Origin: Maribacter caenipelagi
GTDB taxonomy: Bacteria > Bacteroidota > Bacteroidia > Flavobacteriales > Flavobacteriaceae
DNA length: 64,000 nucleotides
Assembly (NCBI RefSeq): GCF_004364175.1
Contig: NZ_SNZW01000017.1
Span: 124,001-188,000 of the forward strand
Reading direction: 5' to 3'
Of this stretch, positions 44,437 to 53,625 are shown in pieces. Position 1 is the first letter of the stretch, and every line of letters begins with the position of its first letter. A model generated the notes under the pieces. The model was not told the origin of the DNA. It searched no databases and worked only from the letters and a program-made list of their open reading frames with translations. The position numbers and the translations under genes are program-made.

Positions 44437-44913
44437 TTAAGATCTTGTAATTTCAAGAATTTCAAATTTAATAGCTCCGCTTGGCACTGCAATCTCTGCC
44501 GTGTCACCTACTTTTTTACCTAATAGCCCTTTACCAATTGGTGAATTCACAGAAATTTTTCCTGTTTTGGTATCAGCTTCACTTTCAGCCACTAACTTAT
44601 ACGACATTTCCATGCCATTATTTTGATTTTTCAATTTCACCGTAGATAGTACCAAAACCTTTGAAGTATCTAATTGAGATTCGTCAATTAAACGTGCATT
44701 AGCCACTGTGTTCTCCATTTTCGAAATTTTCATTTCTAAAAGACCTTGCGCTTCTTTTGCAGCATCGTACTCAGCATTTTCAGACAAATCGCCTTTATCT
44801 CTTGCCTCGGCAATTGCTTGAGACGCCTTTGGGCGTTCTACATCTCGTAAATGATTTAGTTCTGCCTTGAGTTTTTTTAACCCCTCGACTGTATAGTATG
44901 ATATGTTACTCAT
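44437..44913 (-). CDS. greA: Transcription elongation factor GreA
   Basis: The 158-residue factor has an N-terminal coiled coil ('GLKKLKAELNHLRDVERPKASQAIAEARDKGDLSENAEYDAAKEAQ') carrying the acidic tip Asp-Leu-Ser-Glu-Asn that stimulates RNA cleavage. The C-terminal FKBP-like domain ends 'SPIGKGLLGKKVGDTAEIAVPSG'. It rescues backtracked RNA polymerase. Length is standard. Confidence 0.97.
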   Translation of the reverse strand: MSNISYYTVEGLKKLKAELNHLRDVERPKASQAIAEARDKGDLSENAEYDAAKEAQGLLEMKISKMENTVANARLIDESQLDTSKVLVLSTVKLKNQNNGMEMSYKLVAESEADTKTGKISVNSPIGKGLLGKKVGDTAEIAVPSGAIKFEILEITRS

Positions 44914-44988
44914 AACTTCCTCGTTTTATAAATAGACAAATCCTCTGCAATTGCCTGTTAATTCGGCTTTTTAAGCGAGGATTTAACA

Positions 44989-44996
44989 CAAATATA
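44989..44996 (-). promoter_or_regulatory. -7 promoter box TATATTTG for greA
   Basis: TAnnTTTG on the minus strand, 75 bp before the greA start, which implies a leader of about 70 nt. Confidence 0.5.
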
Positions 44997-45045
44997 CATA
45001 ATTTTTACGCACATTTGCTGAAGTTTTTTAAAACTAAATTTAAGC

Positions 45046-45483
45046 ATGATGAAGAGATTAAGCATCGTAATTCTATTGATTATCACTGCTTGTAGCAATG
45101 ACGGTACAAACAGAAATCCGTATTTACAAGAAATAGGTTTTCGTTTTGAAGCTAATTTAAATCTTCCTTCTTACAGTCCTCTTACAAATACGGGTAGCGC
45201 AATCTATATTCCAAGTGATCTTGCAGGTACAAGAGGTGTTTTTGTAATTAACTCAGGTTTTGATCAATTTAGAGCTTTTGAAGGCAGTTGTCCAAATCAC
45301 GCCCCTAATGATTGTTCAACAATGGAGCTTGACGGTCAGATTGCTACTTGCTCATGCGACGATTATCGCTATAGCCTATTTACCGGTCAACTATTGAATA
45401 CGCCTGAAGATGAAAATCGATATTATGACATGCTCGAATACCGCACCAGTTTTAGTGGAGGCAGCGTAATTATCTCTAACTAA
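45046..45483 (+). CDS. Rieske-like lipoprotein with altered ligands
   Basis: The 145-residue lipoprotein (signal MMKRLSIVILLIITAC) has a Rieske-type beta-domain. The usual ligand motifs CxH and CxxH appear as 'SCPNHAPNDC' and 'ATCSCDDYRYSLFTGQ', so the second His is replaced by acidic or Tyr residues. It may no longer hold a 2Fe-2S cluster. Similar proteins are annotated as Rieske-domain lipoproteins in flavobacteria. It stands alone, 3 bp from a convergent gene. Confidence 0.75.
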   Translation: MMKRLSIVILLIITACSNDGTNRNPYLQEIGFRFEANLNLPSYSPLTNTGSAIYIPSDLAGTRGVFVINSGFDQFRAFEGSCPNHAPNDCSTMELDGQIATCSCDDYRYSLFTGQLLNTPEDENRYYDMLEYRTSFSGGSVIISN

Positions 45484-45486
45484 ATA

Positions 45487-46152
45487 TTATTCTTCGGCAC
45501 GGTATTTATCCATTATTTCCTTAAATAATTCGCCCGTACTTGGCGGAGTATACGATATCGCATTTGCCCCTGCATCAATTGCCTGTACTATAGTTTCTTC
45601 AGTCTTACCGCCAGTTGCAATGATACCCACATTGGCATCTAAATCTCTTATTCGTTTAATGATATCCGCGGTTTTACCTGCTCCCGATACATTAAAAATA
45701 TCAACCCCTGCAGCTAACCTTCCCTTAAAATCATCTTTTTCAGAAACCACGGTAATAGTTACCGGTATATCAATTTTTTCTTTGAGCATTGTTATAAGGC
45801 TATTAGGGGTTGGTTTGTTTAAAACCACCCCTAATGCACCTTGAAATTCTGCATGTATTGCCAATTCTAATGATCGCACACCAGTTGTTAGTCCGCCTCC
45901 GACACCACAAAAAATGGGTTTGTCTGCAGCTAAGATCAACGCATTAGACATCACCGGTTGCGGTGTAAACGGATACACCGCTATAATTGCATTGGCATTC
46001 GTATTTCTAATAATTGCCACATCTGTACTGAACAAAAACGACTTTATAGATTGCCCAAATACACGAATACCAGAGCATTGAGATATGACCTCTGGCACCG
46101 TTACTATATTGTTTCTAAGCCTACTGCCAAATACCGGAATGTTGCGCTCCAT
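45487..46152 (-). CDS. TIM-barrel protein of unknown substrate
   Basis: The 221-residue protein shows an alternating beta/alpha pattern ending in phosphate-binding-like loops: 'GVDIFNVSGAGKTADIIKRIRDLDANVGIIATGGKTEETIVQAIDAGANAISYTPPSTGELFKEIMDKYR'. The 'IIATGGK...AGANA' end is like the final strands of ThiG, TrpF or nucleotide-salvage barrels. Homologues in flavobacteria carry vague names such as 'hydrolase'. No catalytic residue can be assigned safely. It is downstream of the TPP-riboswitch receptor gene (96-bp gap, same strand), so a thiamine-related role is conceivable but unproven. Confidence 0.65.
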   Translation of the reverse strand: MERNIPVFGSRLRNNIVTVPEVISQCSGIRVFGQSIKSFLFSTDVAIIRNTNANAIIAVYPFTPQPVMSNALILAADKPIFCGVGGGLTTGVRSLELAIHAEFQGALGVVLNKPTPNSLITMLKEKIDIPVTITVVSEKDDFKGRLAAGVDIFNVSGAGKTADIIKRIRDLDANVGIIATGGKTEETIVQAIDAGANAISYTPPSTGELFKEIMDKYRAEE

Positions 46153-46248
46153 AAACCTGAAAATTAGTATTCTAATTTAGATTATTCTTCTATACGCCTT
46201 ACATTATCAGCAAATATTTAAGACAACTTTGTATCCTTTATTCCACAA

Positions 46249-48411
46249 TTAAAAATTCACCGTTGCGCCTAACAAAAAGTTAGTACCTGCTTGTGGATAA
46301 TACCCTTGTACTTCAAAAGTATTACCTGGTGTAGACCAACTATCTAGATAGGTATATCCGTTAGAAACATATTTCTCGTTAAGAATGTTATTTACCAATC
46401 CAGAGAATATGATGGATTTCACCACACTGTTCATTTTAATTTCATAGGTAATATTGAAATCGTTTGTAAAATAAGAATCCAATTTTGAAGCTTCTGTATC
46501 TGTATTACTTAAATACTGTTCTCCAACAAACTTTGAATACAGCGAAAGACTCAATGCCTCACATGGCATATAAGTGAGAACATTACCCGCAACTAAACCT
46601 GGTGAAAATGCAATATTGGTATCTCCCAAACCTTGTAATAGTCCATCTCTATCAATAAAGAAATCTTTGTTCTTATTATCGCTGATAGCAATATTAGGTC
46701 TTACACTAAACTTATCGTCCAATCTAATATTCGCATCGACCTCTAAACCAAATCTGTAGCTATCACCAACATTCTCTCTTAATGGTGCACCAACATCATT
46801 TAACTCTCCGGTTACAACCAATTGATCTTTATAGTTCATGTAATATAGATTGGTATTGACCTGCACATTGGTAGATACGTATCTCCACCCTAATTCAAAA
46901 TCATTTAATTTTTCTGGCTTAGGGTTCCCGCTTTCGTAATCATTTCTATTTGGTTCTCTATTAGCTACCGCATAAGACAAGTAGAAATTGTTATTGGCAT
47001 TTAAATCGAACGTTACCCCTGCCTTTGGGTTGAAAAAATTAAATGTATCATCTACCAAACCTGTTTCATCTCCATTAGCTTTATATCCAACGGTTCTATA
47101 TTGCAAATCTCCATATAACGACCACTGATCTGTTAATTGATAATTTGCTTTTGCATACAAATTAAAATCAGTTTTAGTTGAACTATCATCATAATAGCGG
47201 TCTTTATAACTACTATTGCTAGCATATCTAGCCCAAATTACTTCTCCGAAATGGTCGCCTTCATACTTGTTAAAGCCACCACCCATTATTAAGTCTAGCT
47301 TGTCTTTTTTATAATTAGCAGAAAAAACAGTACCATAGAAATCGTTATCTAACCAACGCCTTCTTATTAGATCCGTGGAGTTTACTTCTACCCCATCAAC
47401 TAATAATGGATCAAAACCATAAGTTTTAAAATCATCATCTTCTTTATATTGCTCAAAATAGCCTCTACCTCGTGTATAATGTAAGGCAATATTTGTACTC
47501 CAGAAATCTGAAATTTGTTCGTTCCATAAGAGCTGTGCATGGTCCTGCTTATAATTATCTACCTCATTATCATAAAATTGGGTGTTTCCATCTAAATCTG
47601 TATAAATACCTGAAGGATTAAACGTTCTATCATCCTTTAAAGTTTGCGCATCTATACCATACCATGCTTGATAGGTAATTTCATGACCACCAAAAATCAA
47701 TGCTTTAATCAACGTATTGTCGTCTTTGTATGCGCCTTGCACGAAGTAAGATTCCAAATCTGAGCGAGCTCTATCTATATATCCGTCAGAATTTATTTGT
47801 GATAACCTACCGGAAATTTCAACATGGTCATTTAAGAGTCCGGTACTGAATTTCAAGTTACTTCGTAAAGTACTATAACTACCAATAGAAGTAGATATTT
47901 GCCCGTATGCATCTTGCAAGAATCCGTCGGTCAACACATTTAAGCTAGCACCAAAAGCTCCTGCACCGTTAGTTGATGTACCCACACCACGCTGCAATTG
48001 CAAACTCTCTGTAGAAGATGCAAAATCTGGCATGTTTACCCAAAATGTACCTTGAGATTCCGCATCGTTATAAGGTATACCGTTAATGGTAACGTTTACA
48101 CGTGTAGCATCGCTACCCCTAACTCGAATACCTGTATAACCTACACTTGCACCTGCATCTGTGGTGGTTACTACAGATGGTAAAAAATTCATTAAAACAG
48201 GAATATCCTGACCCAAATTTCTAGGCTTAATATCCTCTTTTGTAAGATTTGAAAATGTAACCGGAGATTCTTTGGTTACCCTAATCGCTGAGACGAAAAC
48301 TTCGTCCAACACTACTTTTTTACCCTCTAAAGAGTCGGTTTCCTGTTCTTGGGCACAGACACCCATACTCAGCGTAAAAAACGCCGCAATTGTGAAAATA
48401 GATAGTTTCAT
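46249..48411 (-). CDS. TonB-dependent receptor, probable thiamine uptake
   Basis: The 720-residue receptor has the signal peptide MKLSIFTIAAFFTLSMGVCAQ and a TonB-box region ('VVLDEVFVSAIRV'). The plug domain ('YTGIRVRGSDATRVNVTINGIPYNDAESQGTFWVNMPDF') is followed by a 22-strand-type barrel that ends 'NFLLGATVNF'. It lacks the carboxypeptidase-like N-domain seen in Sus receptors. A TPP riboswitch lies in its 5' leader, so expression is turned down when thiamine pyrophosphate is plentiful. This points to uptake of thiamine or a precursor; in Bacteroidota, TPP-regulated receptors have been predicted as thiamine transporters. Confidence 0.9.
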   Translation of the reverse strand: MKLSIFTIAAFFTLSMGVCAQEQETDSLEGKKVVLDEVFVSAIRVTKESPVTFSNLTKEDIKPRNLGQDIPVLMNFLPSVVTTTDAGASVGYTGIRVRGSDATRVNVTINGIPYNDAESQGTFWVNMPDFASSTESLQLQRGVGTSTNGAGAFGASLNVLTDGFLQDAYGQISTSIGSYSTLRSNLKFSTGLLNDHVEISGRLSQINSDGYIDRARSDLESYFVQGAYKDDNTLIKALIFGGHEITYQAWYGIDAQTLKDDRTFNPSGIYTDLDGNTQFYDNEVDNYKQDHAQLLWNEQISDFWSTNIALHYTRGRGYFEQYKEDDDFKTYGFDPLLVDGVEVNSTDLIRRRWLDNDFYGTVFSANYKKDKLDLIMGGGFNKYEGDHFGEVIWARYASNSSYKDRYYDDSSTKTDFNLYAKANYQLTDQWSLYGDLQYRTVGYKANGDETGLVDDTFNFFNPKAGVTFDLNANNNFYLSYAVANREPNRNDYESGNPKPEKLNDFELGWRYVSTNVQVNTNLYYMNYKDQLVVTGELNDVGAPLRENVGDSYRFGLEVDANIRLDDKFSVRPNIAISDNKNKDFFIDRDGLLQGLGDTNIAFSPGLVAGNVLTYMPCEALSLSLYSKFVGEQYLSNTDTEASKLDSYFTNDFNITYEIKMNSVVKSIIFSGLVNNILNEKYVSNGYTYLDSWSTPGNTFEVQGYYPQAGTNFLLGATVNF

Positions 48412-48530
48412 TCGTAAAATAATTACGAATAAAAGGGGCTATTATTCTAATGTTAAAATTGATTTTTGAGCAACTAAGCTCGATTTCCAAAAGACTTCAC
48501 ATGAATAAAAAACTCATACTACATCTTACT

Positions 48531-48553
48531 CCAAAAAATAAAATATTTTTTGG
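48531..48553 (-). promoter_or_regulatory. Perfect AT-rich hairpin next to the riboswitch
   Basis: Arms CCAAAAAATA and TATTTTTTGG, loop AAA. It follows directly after the aptamer in the direction of transcription and may serve as, or interact with, the expression platform. It is weak as a terminator because the stem is nearly all A-T. Confidence 0.5.
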
Positions 48554-48645
48554 ACTATCCCTTGGCAGCATTACCTGCCCAGGTTCTTTGGGTATAATCT
48601 CAGCTTTGTTCTAAAATTAGAACTCGGCACCCCTTTGAGATGCGG
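48552..48645 (-). ncRNA. TPP riboswitch (thi element)
   Basis: Read on the minus strand, the conserved thi-box segments occur in order: GGGGTGCC (48633-48626), GCTGAGATTATACCC (48604-48590), GAACCTGG (48586-48579), CAGGTAATGCTG (48577-48566) and CAAGGGA before 48557. These are the pyrimidine- and pyrophosphate-sensing helices of the TPP aptamer. It lies about 140 nt upstream of the TonB-dependent receptor start. The mechanism (transcription or translation) is not settled by the sequence. Confidence 0.95.
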
Positions 48646-48774
48646 CAAATGTAATGCAGTTATTTAAACTGTCATAAATAAATTTAAAAAAATAACAACT
48701 TGTTTAATTAACATCATTTTAGAGCTTCTTGCCACAGTTTTATCGTACATATACTACGAGTATTGAAACGGCAT

Positions 48775-51234
48775 ATGGATTCAAAAAAAAATAAATTCAC
48801 TCTTAAGATTACTATTAGTTATCTACTTCTAATTATTCTAGGGGTCATTGCCTCTTATTATATCTACAATGAAGTACAAGACTATGTATCTACTGAACAA
48901 ACAACGGAAAAAGATAATAAACTGCTTAAAACTAACTCTTTTCTTGCGCAATTATATGAAGCTGAAAGTCTCTCTAAACTTGCCTTGCAAACCAAAAGCA
49001 AAATCAATTTTACCGCTTATGAGCATAAGATAGACTCCCTCTACACTTGTATCGAAGAATTAAAATCACTTACGGAGAGTGAACATCAACGCGGTCTTTT
49101 AGATAGCCTAAGTTCTTTACTTAATAAAAAAGTTACCAATATAAATGCCTTACGTTCCATTAGGCTTAAAGATCAAACAGGTACGGCCATAAACTCTGCT
49201 CTTAAGGAATTTGATAAGCTAGAAGAATCTTTAGGCATAATTAAACCTGAAGGTTTAGCACCTAACCTTAATGAGCTTTCACCTAAAGCACAGAGTGCCA
49301 TAAAAAAGGTGGCAGATTATTTAAATGCAAACGTACCTGCCGATGGTGACCCAAAACAGAATACACAAACTATGGATAGTGTAGTTCAGGTGTCTAAAAA
49401 TCTTTTAAAAGACATACAGGAAGAAAACACTATAAATGAAAATTCTTTAGCTATTAGAGAAACAACTATCAACAGAACAGATGTAGAATTATCGCAGCAA
49501 TTACGCACCATACTTTCATCTTTTGAGCAAGAGATCATCATGAACAGCTTAGCAAATTCCATTAAAAAAGAAACGTTGCTAAAAAGAAGTATTCGCCTAG
49601 CTGTTATTGCCGCAATTCTTGGTTTTCTAGTAGTTGGAATTTTTACTTTTATTCTTAATAGAGATTTTTGGAAAGCGAACGTTTACCGAGAAAAATTAGA
49701 AAAAGAAAAGGCATATTCAGAATCTTTATTAAAAAGCAGGGAACAATTAATAGCTACTGTTAGTCATGATTTGCGTACTCCTTTAAACACCATAAGTGGT
49801 TATGCCGATATTATTGAAGAAAGTGACAACAGAAAGGACAATAAAGAACATATTACCCATATTAAATCTGCTACTGCCTATGTCAACAATCTAGTAAATG
49901 ATTTGTTGGATTTCTCTCAATTAGAAGCAGGAAAAATGGTTGCTAAAAATTCTACTTTTAGGGTAGATAAATTAATACGGGAAAGCTCCAAGAACATAGC
50001 ATCTCAATACCAAAACAAGAAAATTGAGATGGTTTTAAATTTAGATGATTCTATAAAACTACCTATTATTTCAGATGCTTTTCGTCTGCGACAAATTATA
50101 TCAAACCTTTTAGGAAATGCCTACAAGTTCACAGAAAAAGGGACTATTACCTTGAACGGAATCATATTGGACAATAAAAATTCTAAAACCTTAAAACTAA
50201 AAATAACCGATACCGGAATTGGAATTTCTAAAGAGAAACAAGAGCTGATCTTTAAAGAATTTACGCAAGCCGAGAACGATACCGAAAAAAAATATGGTGG
50301 ATACGGGTTAGGCCTTACCATCACCAAAAAACTTACCGAGTTACTTGAAGGATCCATTTTGTTAGAAAGTGACATTAATAAAGGGAGTACGTTCACGCTT
50401 GAAATACCTATTGAATTCGGAGAAGATTCGGAAGATGAAAATCAATCAATTATAGCATTAGAAGATATAAAAATGATTGTATTTGATGATGATACATCTC
50501 TCTTAAACCTCATCGGCGAAATGCTAAAATCTGAGGGAATTGAAGCGCAGTTGTTTACAGACTTTAACGAATTAAACCCCAAGGAGAATTTTAACTTTGA
50601 TGTGGTTTTGACCGATATAGAAATGCCTACCGTTACAGGCTATGAGGTTGTAACCCAATTAAAATCTGGCGTATTAAAAAATTACCAAAATCAACCCATC
50701 TTGGCAATGACAGGAAGGCGAGATTTATCACTAGAACATTTTACAGAAAAGGGATTTACCGACCTTATCCGTAAGCCATTTTCTAAAACAGATTTATTAC
50801 AAAAACTCCATCGATTATTCAATAACTACACCGAAGCTCAAAGTAGTACCATTGTTTTGACTGATGAAGAAAATAACAAGCCATTTAGCTTAAATAATAT
50901 AAAGATGTTTTTGGGTGATGATCAGAATGCCATTAACGAAGTATTACTAATTTTCAAAAAAGATACTGCAGAAAACCTACAGCAACTTCGTACTGCAGCA
51001 ACTAATATTGACATTGGGCAACTAAACAAAACTGCCCATAAAATGCTCCCCATGTTTCGTCAATTAGAAGTATATACCGCTATACCTATTTTAGAGATTT
51101 TTGAAGTATTGAAAACCGATGAATTCAGTAATCAGCAATTAGAAGAAAAATATCAAGAATTACAGAAAGAGATCAATATTTTAACAGAAGTACTTTCTGA
51201 AGAAATACTTAAAGATCCAAATCATAATAATTGA
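48775..51234 (+). CDS. Hybrid histidine kinase (HisKA-HATPase-REC-HPt)
   Basis: The 819-residue kinase has membrane helices at about 10-30 and 274-295 around a helical periplasmic sensor (CHASE3-like). HisKA is 'LIATVSHDLRTPLNTISGYADII', HATPase includes 'ISNLLGNAYKFTEKG' and 'GYGLGLTITKKL', and the receiver domain is 'IKMIVFDDDTSLLNLIG...FDVVLTDIEMPTVTGYEVV'. A C-terminal HPt domain carries 'LNKTAHKMLPMFRQL'. This is a complete internal phosphorelay. The convergent sigma-54 response regulator, which overlaps by 26 bp, is the likely output. ATG 48775 is preferred to the in-frame TTG at 48763. Confidence 0.93.
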   Translation: MDSKKNKFTLKITISYLLLIILGVIASYYIYNEVQDYVSTEQTTEKDNKLLKTNSFLAQLYEAESLSKLALQTKSKINFTAYEHKIDSLYTCIEELKSLTESEHQRGLLDSLSSLLNKKVTNINALRSIRLKDQTGTAINSALKEFDKLEESLGIIKPEGLAPNLNELSPKAQSAIKKVADYLNANVPADGDPKQNTQTMDSVVQVSKNLLKDIQEENTINENSLAIRETTINRTDVELSQQLRTILSSFEQEIIMNSLANSIKKETLLKRSIRLAVIAAILGFLVVGIFTFILNRDFWKANVYREKLEKEKAYSESLLKSREQLIATVSHDLRTPLNTISGYADIIEESDNRKDNKEHITHIKSATAYVNNLVNDLLDFSQLEAGKMVAKNSTFRVDKLIRESSKNIASQYQNKKIEMVLNLDDSIKLPIISDAFRLRQIISNLLGNAYKFTEKGTITLNGIILDNKNSKTLKLKITDTGIGISKEKQELIFKEFTQAENDTEKKYGGYGLGLTITKKLTELLEGSILLESDINKGSTFTLEIPIEFGEDSEDENQSIIALEDIKMIVFDDDTSLLNLIGEMLKSEGIEAQLFTDFNELNPKENFNFDVVLTDIEMPTVTGYEVVTQLKSGVLKNYQNQPILAMTGRRDLSLEHFTEKGFTDLIRKPFSKTDLLQKLHRLFNNYTEAQSSTIVLTDEENNKPFSLNNIKMFLGDDQNAINEVLLIFKKDTAENLQQLRTAATNIDIGQLNKTAHKMLPMFRQLEVYTAIPILEIFEVLKTDEFSNQQLEEKYQELQKEINILTEVLSEEILKDPNHNN

Positions 51235-52573
51235 TTCTATTATACAGTGTTTTTCTGGTTACCTGTAACAATTTTGCCGCTTTAGATTTATTGTAATTGG
51301 TACGCTTTAATGCATTTACAATTTGTTCTTTTTCAAAATCTGCCTTAGAGAGATTACCCAATGCTACTGTTTCCAAAACCGGACTCATTAGTTCTGACGG
51401 TAATGTATTTGCCTGCACTTTATCTGTTGTGGTCAATAGCACGGCACGTTGTATGACATTTTGTAATTCTCGTATATTTCCTGGCCAATGATATGCCTCA
51501 AAAATATCCCACACCTCATCTGAAAAATCAATAATTTCCTTATTTAGCTTTTCGTTGAATTTTCCTAAAAAGTAAGTGGCTAATACCGGCAGATCTCCAT
51601 ACCTGTTTTTCAAAGCGGGAATTTGTAATGAAAACTCATTCAACCTATGGTACAGATCTTCACGAAATGTTCCTTTTTCTACCGCAGCTTTTAAATCTTC
51701 ATTCGTTGCCGACAAAATTCTAACATCAACCAGAATTTCCGTATTACTACCTATTCTCTTAATCTTTCGCTCTTGCAAGGCTCGCAATAATTGTATTTGG
51801 TTCTCATAAGAGAGATTACCTACTTCATCCAAAAACAAAGTTCCCCCATTGGCAGCTTCAAAACTTCCCATTTTATCGGCTACAGCCCCTGTAAAACTTC
51901 CTTTTATATGTCCAAAAAACTCACTTGCCGCAAGTTCTTTTGGTATTGCCCCACAATCTAATGCCACAAAAGACTTTTTACTTCTAGTACTTTTTTGGTG
52001 AATTGATTTTGCCGTAACTTCTTTACCTGTTCCACTTTCTCCAATAATTAAAACTGACATATCTGTTGGTGCTACCAAAGCAATGTATTCTTCTAATTTT
52101 TGGGTGGCATCACTCGTTAGAATCAATTCATTTGAATTAGATTTACTCAGCACATCTACTAGTTTATCCTTAGAATTTTCAGGTTTTTCTTGAGTACTTT
52201 CTTTTGAATACACAGGTTTTGAATTTAAAGCACCGTCAATAACCGACAACATTTGATCTGGTGTAAATGGTTTAGAAATATAATCGTAAGCACCCATTTT
52301 CATTGCTTTTACCGCTGTAGTGACTTCTGCATAACCCGTCATTACAATTACTGGAATCTTTCCTTTTAACTCACACACCAATTTAATTCCGTCATAATCC
52401 GGTAGACGTAAGTCTGTAATTACTAATTGAAAATCGTGTTCTTTTAATTGTTTTTCACCCTCTAACCCAGTGTGACTTATTACTACATCAAAACTATTTC
52501 TTACCAGAAACTTTTGAAGCATTTGAGCAAATGAAGTATCATCTTCAATGATTAGAATTTTAGTCATAGTCAA
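51209..52573 (-). CDS. Sigma-54-dependent response regulator (NtrC family)
   Basis: The 454-residue regulator has an N-terminal receiver ('ILIIEDDTSFAQML', 'LVITDLRLPDYDGIKLV' with phospho-Asp, 'YDYISKPFTPDQML'). The central AAA+ domain has Walker A 'GESGTGKEVTAKS' and the sigma-54 contact loop 'GSFTGA' in place of the standard GAFTGA. A Fis-type HTH follows ('NYNKSKAAKLLQVTRKTLYNRINYY'). It activates RpoN promoters after phosphorylation, probably by the overlapping hybrid kinase. The gene upstream on its strand encodes a PepSY-like protein and ends in a terminator. Confidence 0.95.
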   Translation of the reverse strand: MTMTKILIIEDDTSFAQMLQKFLVRNSFDVVISHTGLEGEKQLKEHDFQLVITDLRLPDYDGIKLVCELKGKIPVIVMTGYAEVTTAVKAMKMGAYDYISKPFTPDQMLSVIDGALNSKPVYSKESTQEKPENSKDKLVDVLSKSNSNELILTSDATQKLEEYIALVAPTDMSVLIIGESGTGKEVTAKSIHQKSTRSKKSFVALDCGAIPKELAASEFFGHIKGSFTGAVADKMGSFEAANGGTLFLDEVGNLSYENQIQLLRALQERKIKRIGSNTEILVDVRILSATNEDLKAAVEKGTFREDLYHRLNEFSLQIPALKNRYGDLPVLATYFLGKFNEKLNKEIIDFSDEVWDIFEAYHWPGNIRELQNVIQRAVLLTTTDKVQANTLPSELMSPVLETVALGNLSKADFEKEQIVNALKRTNYNKSKAAKLLQVTRKTLYNRINYYDLDL

Positions 52574-52671
52574 TTAGGTGTTCTCAGTATCTACGTAAAA
52601 ATACCATAAGCCGACTATTTGTATTTTAAAATTATCATAAAGCTTTTAAACGTTCATTTAAAAAATGACAT

Positions 52672-52707
52672 AAAAAAAGGAAAGAATAGCCTTTAGCTAT
52701 CCTTTCC
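52672..52707 (-). terminator. Terminator after first PepSY-like gene
   Basis: On the minus strand GGAAAGGATAGC pairs with GCTATTCTTTCC (one G-U pair) and is followed by seven T. Confidence 0.88.
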
Positions 52708-52744
52708 TGACCAAACCAACTTGAACAAACAAGTTTCTCTATAA

Positions 52745-53062
52745 TTACATATCTATCCAATTACCTTCTTCATCTGCATACACTGTACCTTGCGTGCCGT
52801 CTTCAAGAGATAATATTAATTTATATTGTTTCTTTTCATTTGTATAAGCCTTATCTAAATTTGCCGTTGGAAAATTTTTAGATATTGCATCTGTTACTGC
52901 TTGTGGTACTTCTGCTACTGAAATCTCTTCAAAATCTTCCGCTAGAATTAAAATTTCATTTACTTGATTATGCTGTATTCCATTTTCTGAAACCAATGCC
53001 TCTTGTGCATTCATTGCAAAACCTCCTATTGTCATTGCTCCTAATAAAAATAAAGTTTTCAT
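52745..53062 (-). CDS. Secreted PepSY-like protein (copy 1)
   Basis: The 105-residue protein has a signal peptide ending 'AMNAQ' and one PepSY-like/DUF2874 unit: 'EEISVAEVPQAVTDAISKNFPTANLDKAYTNEKKQYKLILSLEDG', then the closing 'VYADEEGNWIDM'. In this family a helix 'VxxAI...FP.A.' packs on a small sheet; periplasmic modulators of proteases or sensors are the usual suggestion. Two paralogues lie upstream on the same strand, each with its own terminator. It is next to a two-component pair, which may control it. Confidence 0.85.
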   Translation of the reverse strand: MKTLFLLGAMTIGGFAMNAQEALVSENGIQHNQVNEILILAEDFEEISVAEVPQAVTDAISKNFPTANLDKAYTNEKKQYKLILSLEDGTQGTVYADEEGNWIDM

Positions 53063-53276
53063 ATTTTCTATATTTAAGTTAATAATACATTTCTATACTA
53101 TTAACTAAGAAAAAAGAGTGCCATAAAAAGAACACATGAAAATATATCTGATTATCAGTAATTTACATTTATCCATCTATTAAATACCTGGGTAAAATTG
53201 TATCTAATACATAGTACTGTGTAATTTTTACTCAATATTTACACCCAAAAAATAGCCTGAGAACTTTATTGAAGAC

Positions 53277-53307
53277 AAAAAAAAAGGAGCTGCAAATTGC
53301 AGCCCCC
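53277..53307 (-). terminator. Orphan terminator in a gene-poor gap
   Basis: On the minus strand GGGGCTGC/GCAGCTCC (one G-U pair), loop AATTT, then nine T. No annotated gene ends here. It implies a transcription unit between about 53310 and 53620. Confidence 0.8.
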
Positions 53308-53427
53308 CTCAAACCACCTATCAAACTCTTGTCTTAAAATTTTAAATCAACACCTCAATCAATTCAACAACAACTAAAATTGGCAATGCTAATCCGGGGG
53401 ATTATTTCAAATACAATTATTTGGTGG

Positions 53428-53465
53428 CACTTTCATAGTTAACGGTTAGTGTTTACGCGAAAGTG
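53428..53465. other. Hairpin with CACTTTC/GAAAGTG arms
   Basis: Seven-base arms are separated by a 24-nt loop that itself contains GTTAAC and GGTTAG. There is no T run. On the minus strand it would lie in the 3' part of the putative small transcript ending at 53277. Confidence 0.4.
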
Positions 53466-53478
53466 ATGTTTTAATTAT

Positions 53479-53565
53479 TTATTTCTCTAAACATAATTTT
53501 GATATGACACCTAATGAAAAAATCAAAACTGTGCTTAATACTAAAATAAATACTAATGTGACCAT
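53479..53565 (-). CDS. Possible 28-residue single-span membrane protein
   Basis: ATG 53565 to TAA 53479 encodes MVTLVFILVLSTVLIFSLGV followed by ISKLCLEK: one hydrophobic helix of about 20 residues with a short basic tail. Chance ORFs of this length are common, but this one lies between a strong upstream terminator (53626-53657) and an otherwise unexplained downstream one (53277-53307). No clear ribosome-binding site or -7 box is seen. No family recognised; low confidence. Confidence 0.3.
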   Translation of the reverse strand: MVTLVFILVLSTVLIFSLGVISKLCLEK

Positions 53566-53625
53566 TGTTTCATAACTTGCTTCACTTATTTAGACACAAC
53601 ATTTTCTGATAGGTCACATTTTAAA

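Noticed and set aside
48763-48775. TTG start for the hybrid kinase
   Set aside because: ATG 48775 is four codons downstream, and nothing in the added residues supports the longer form.
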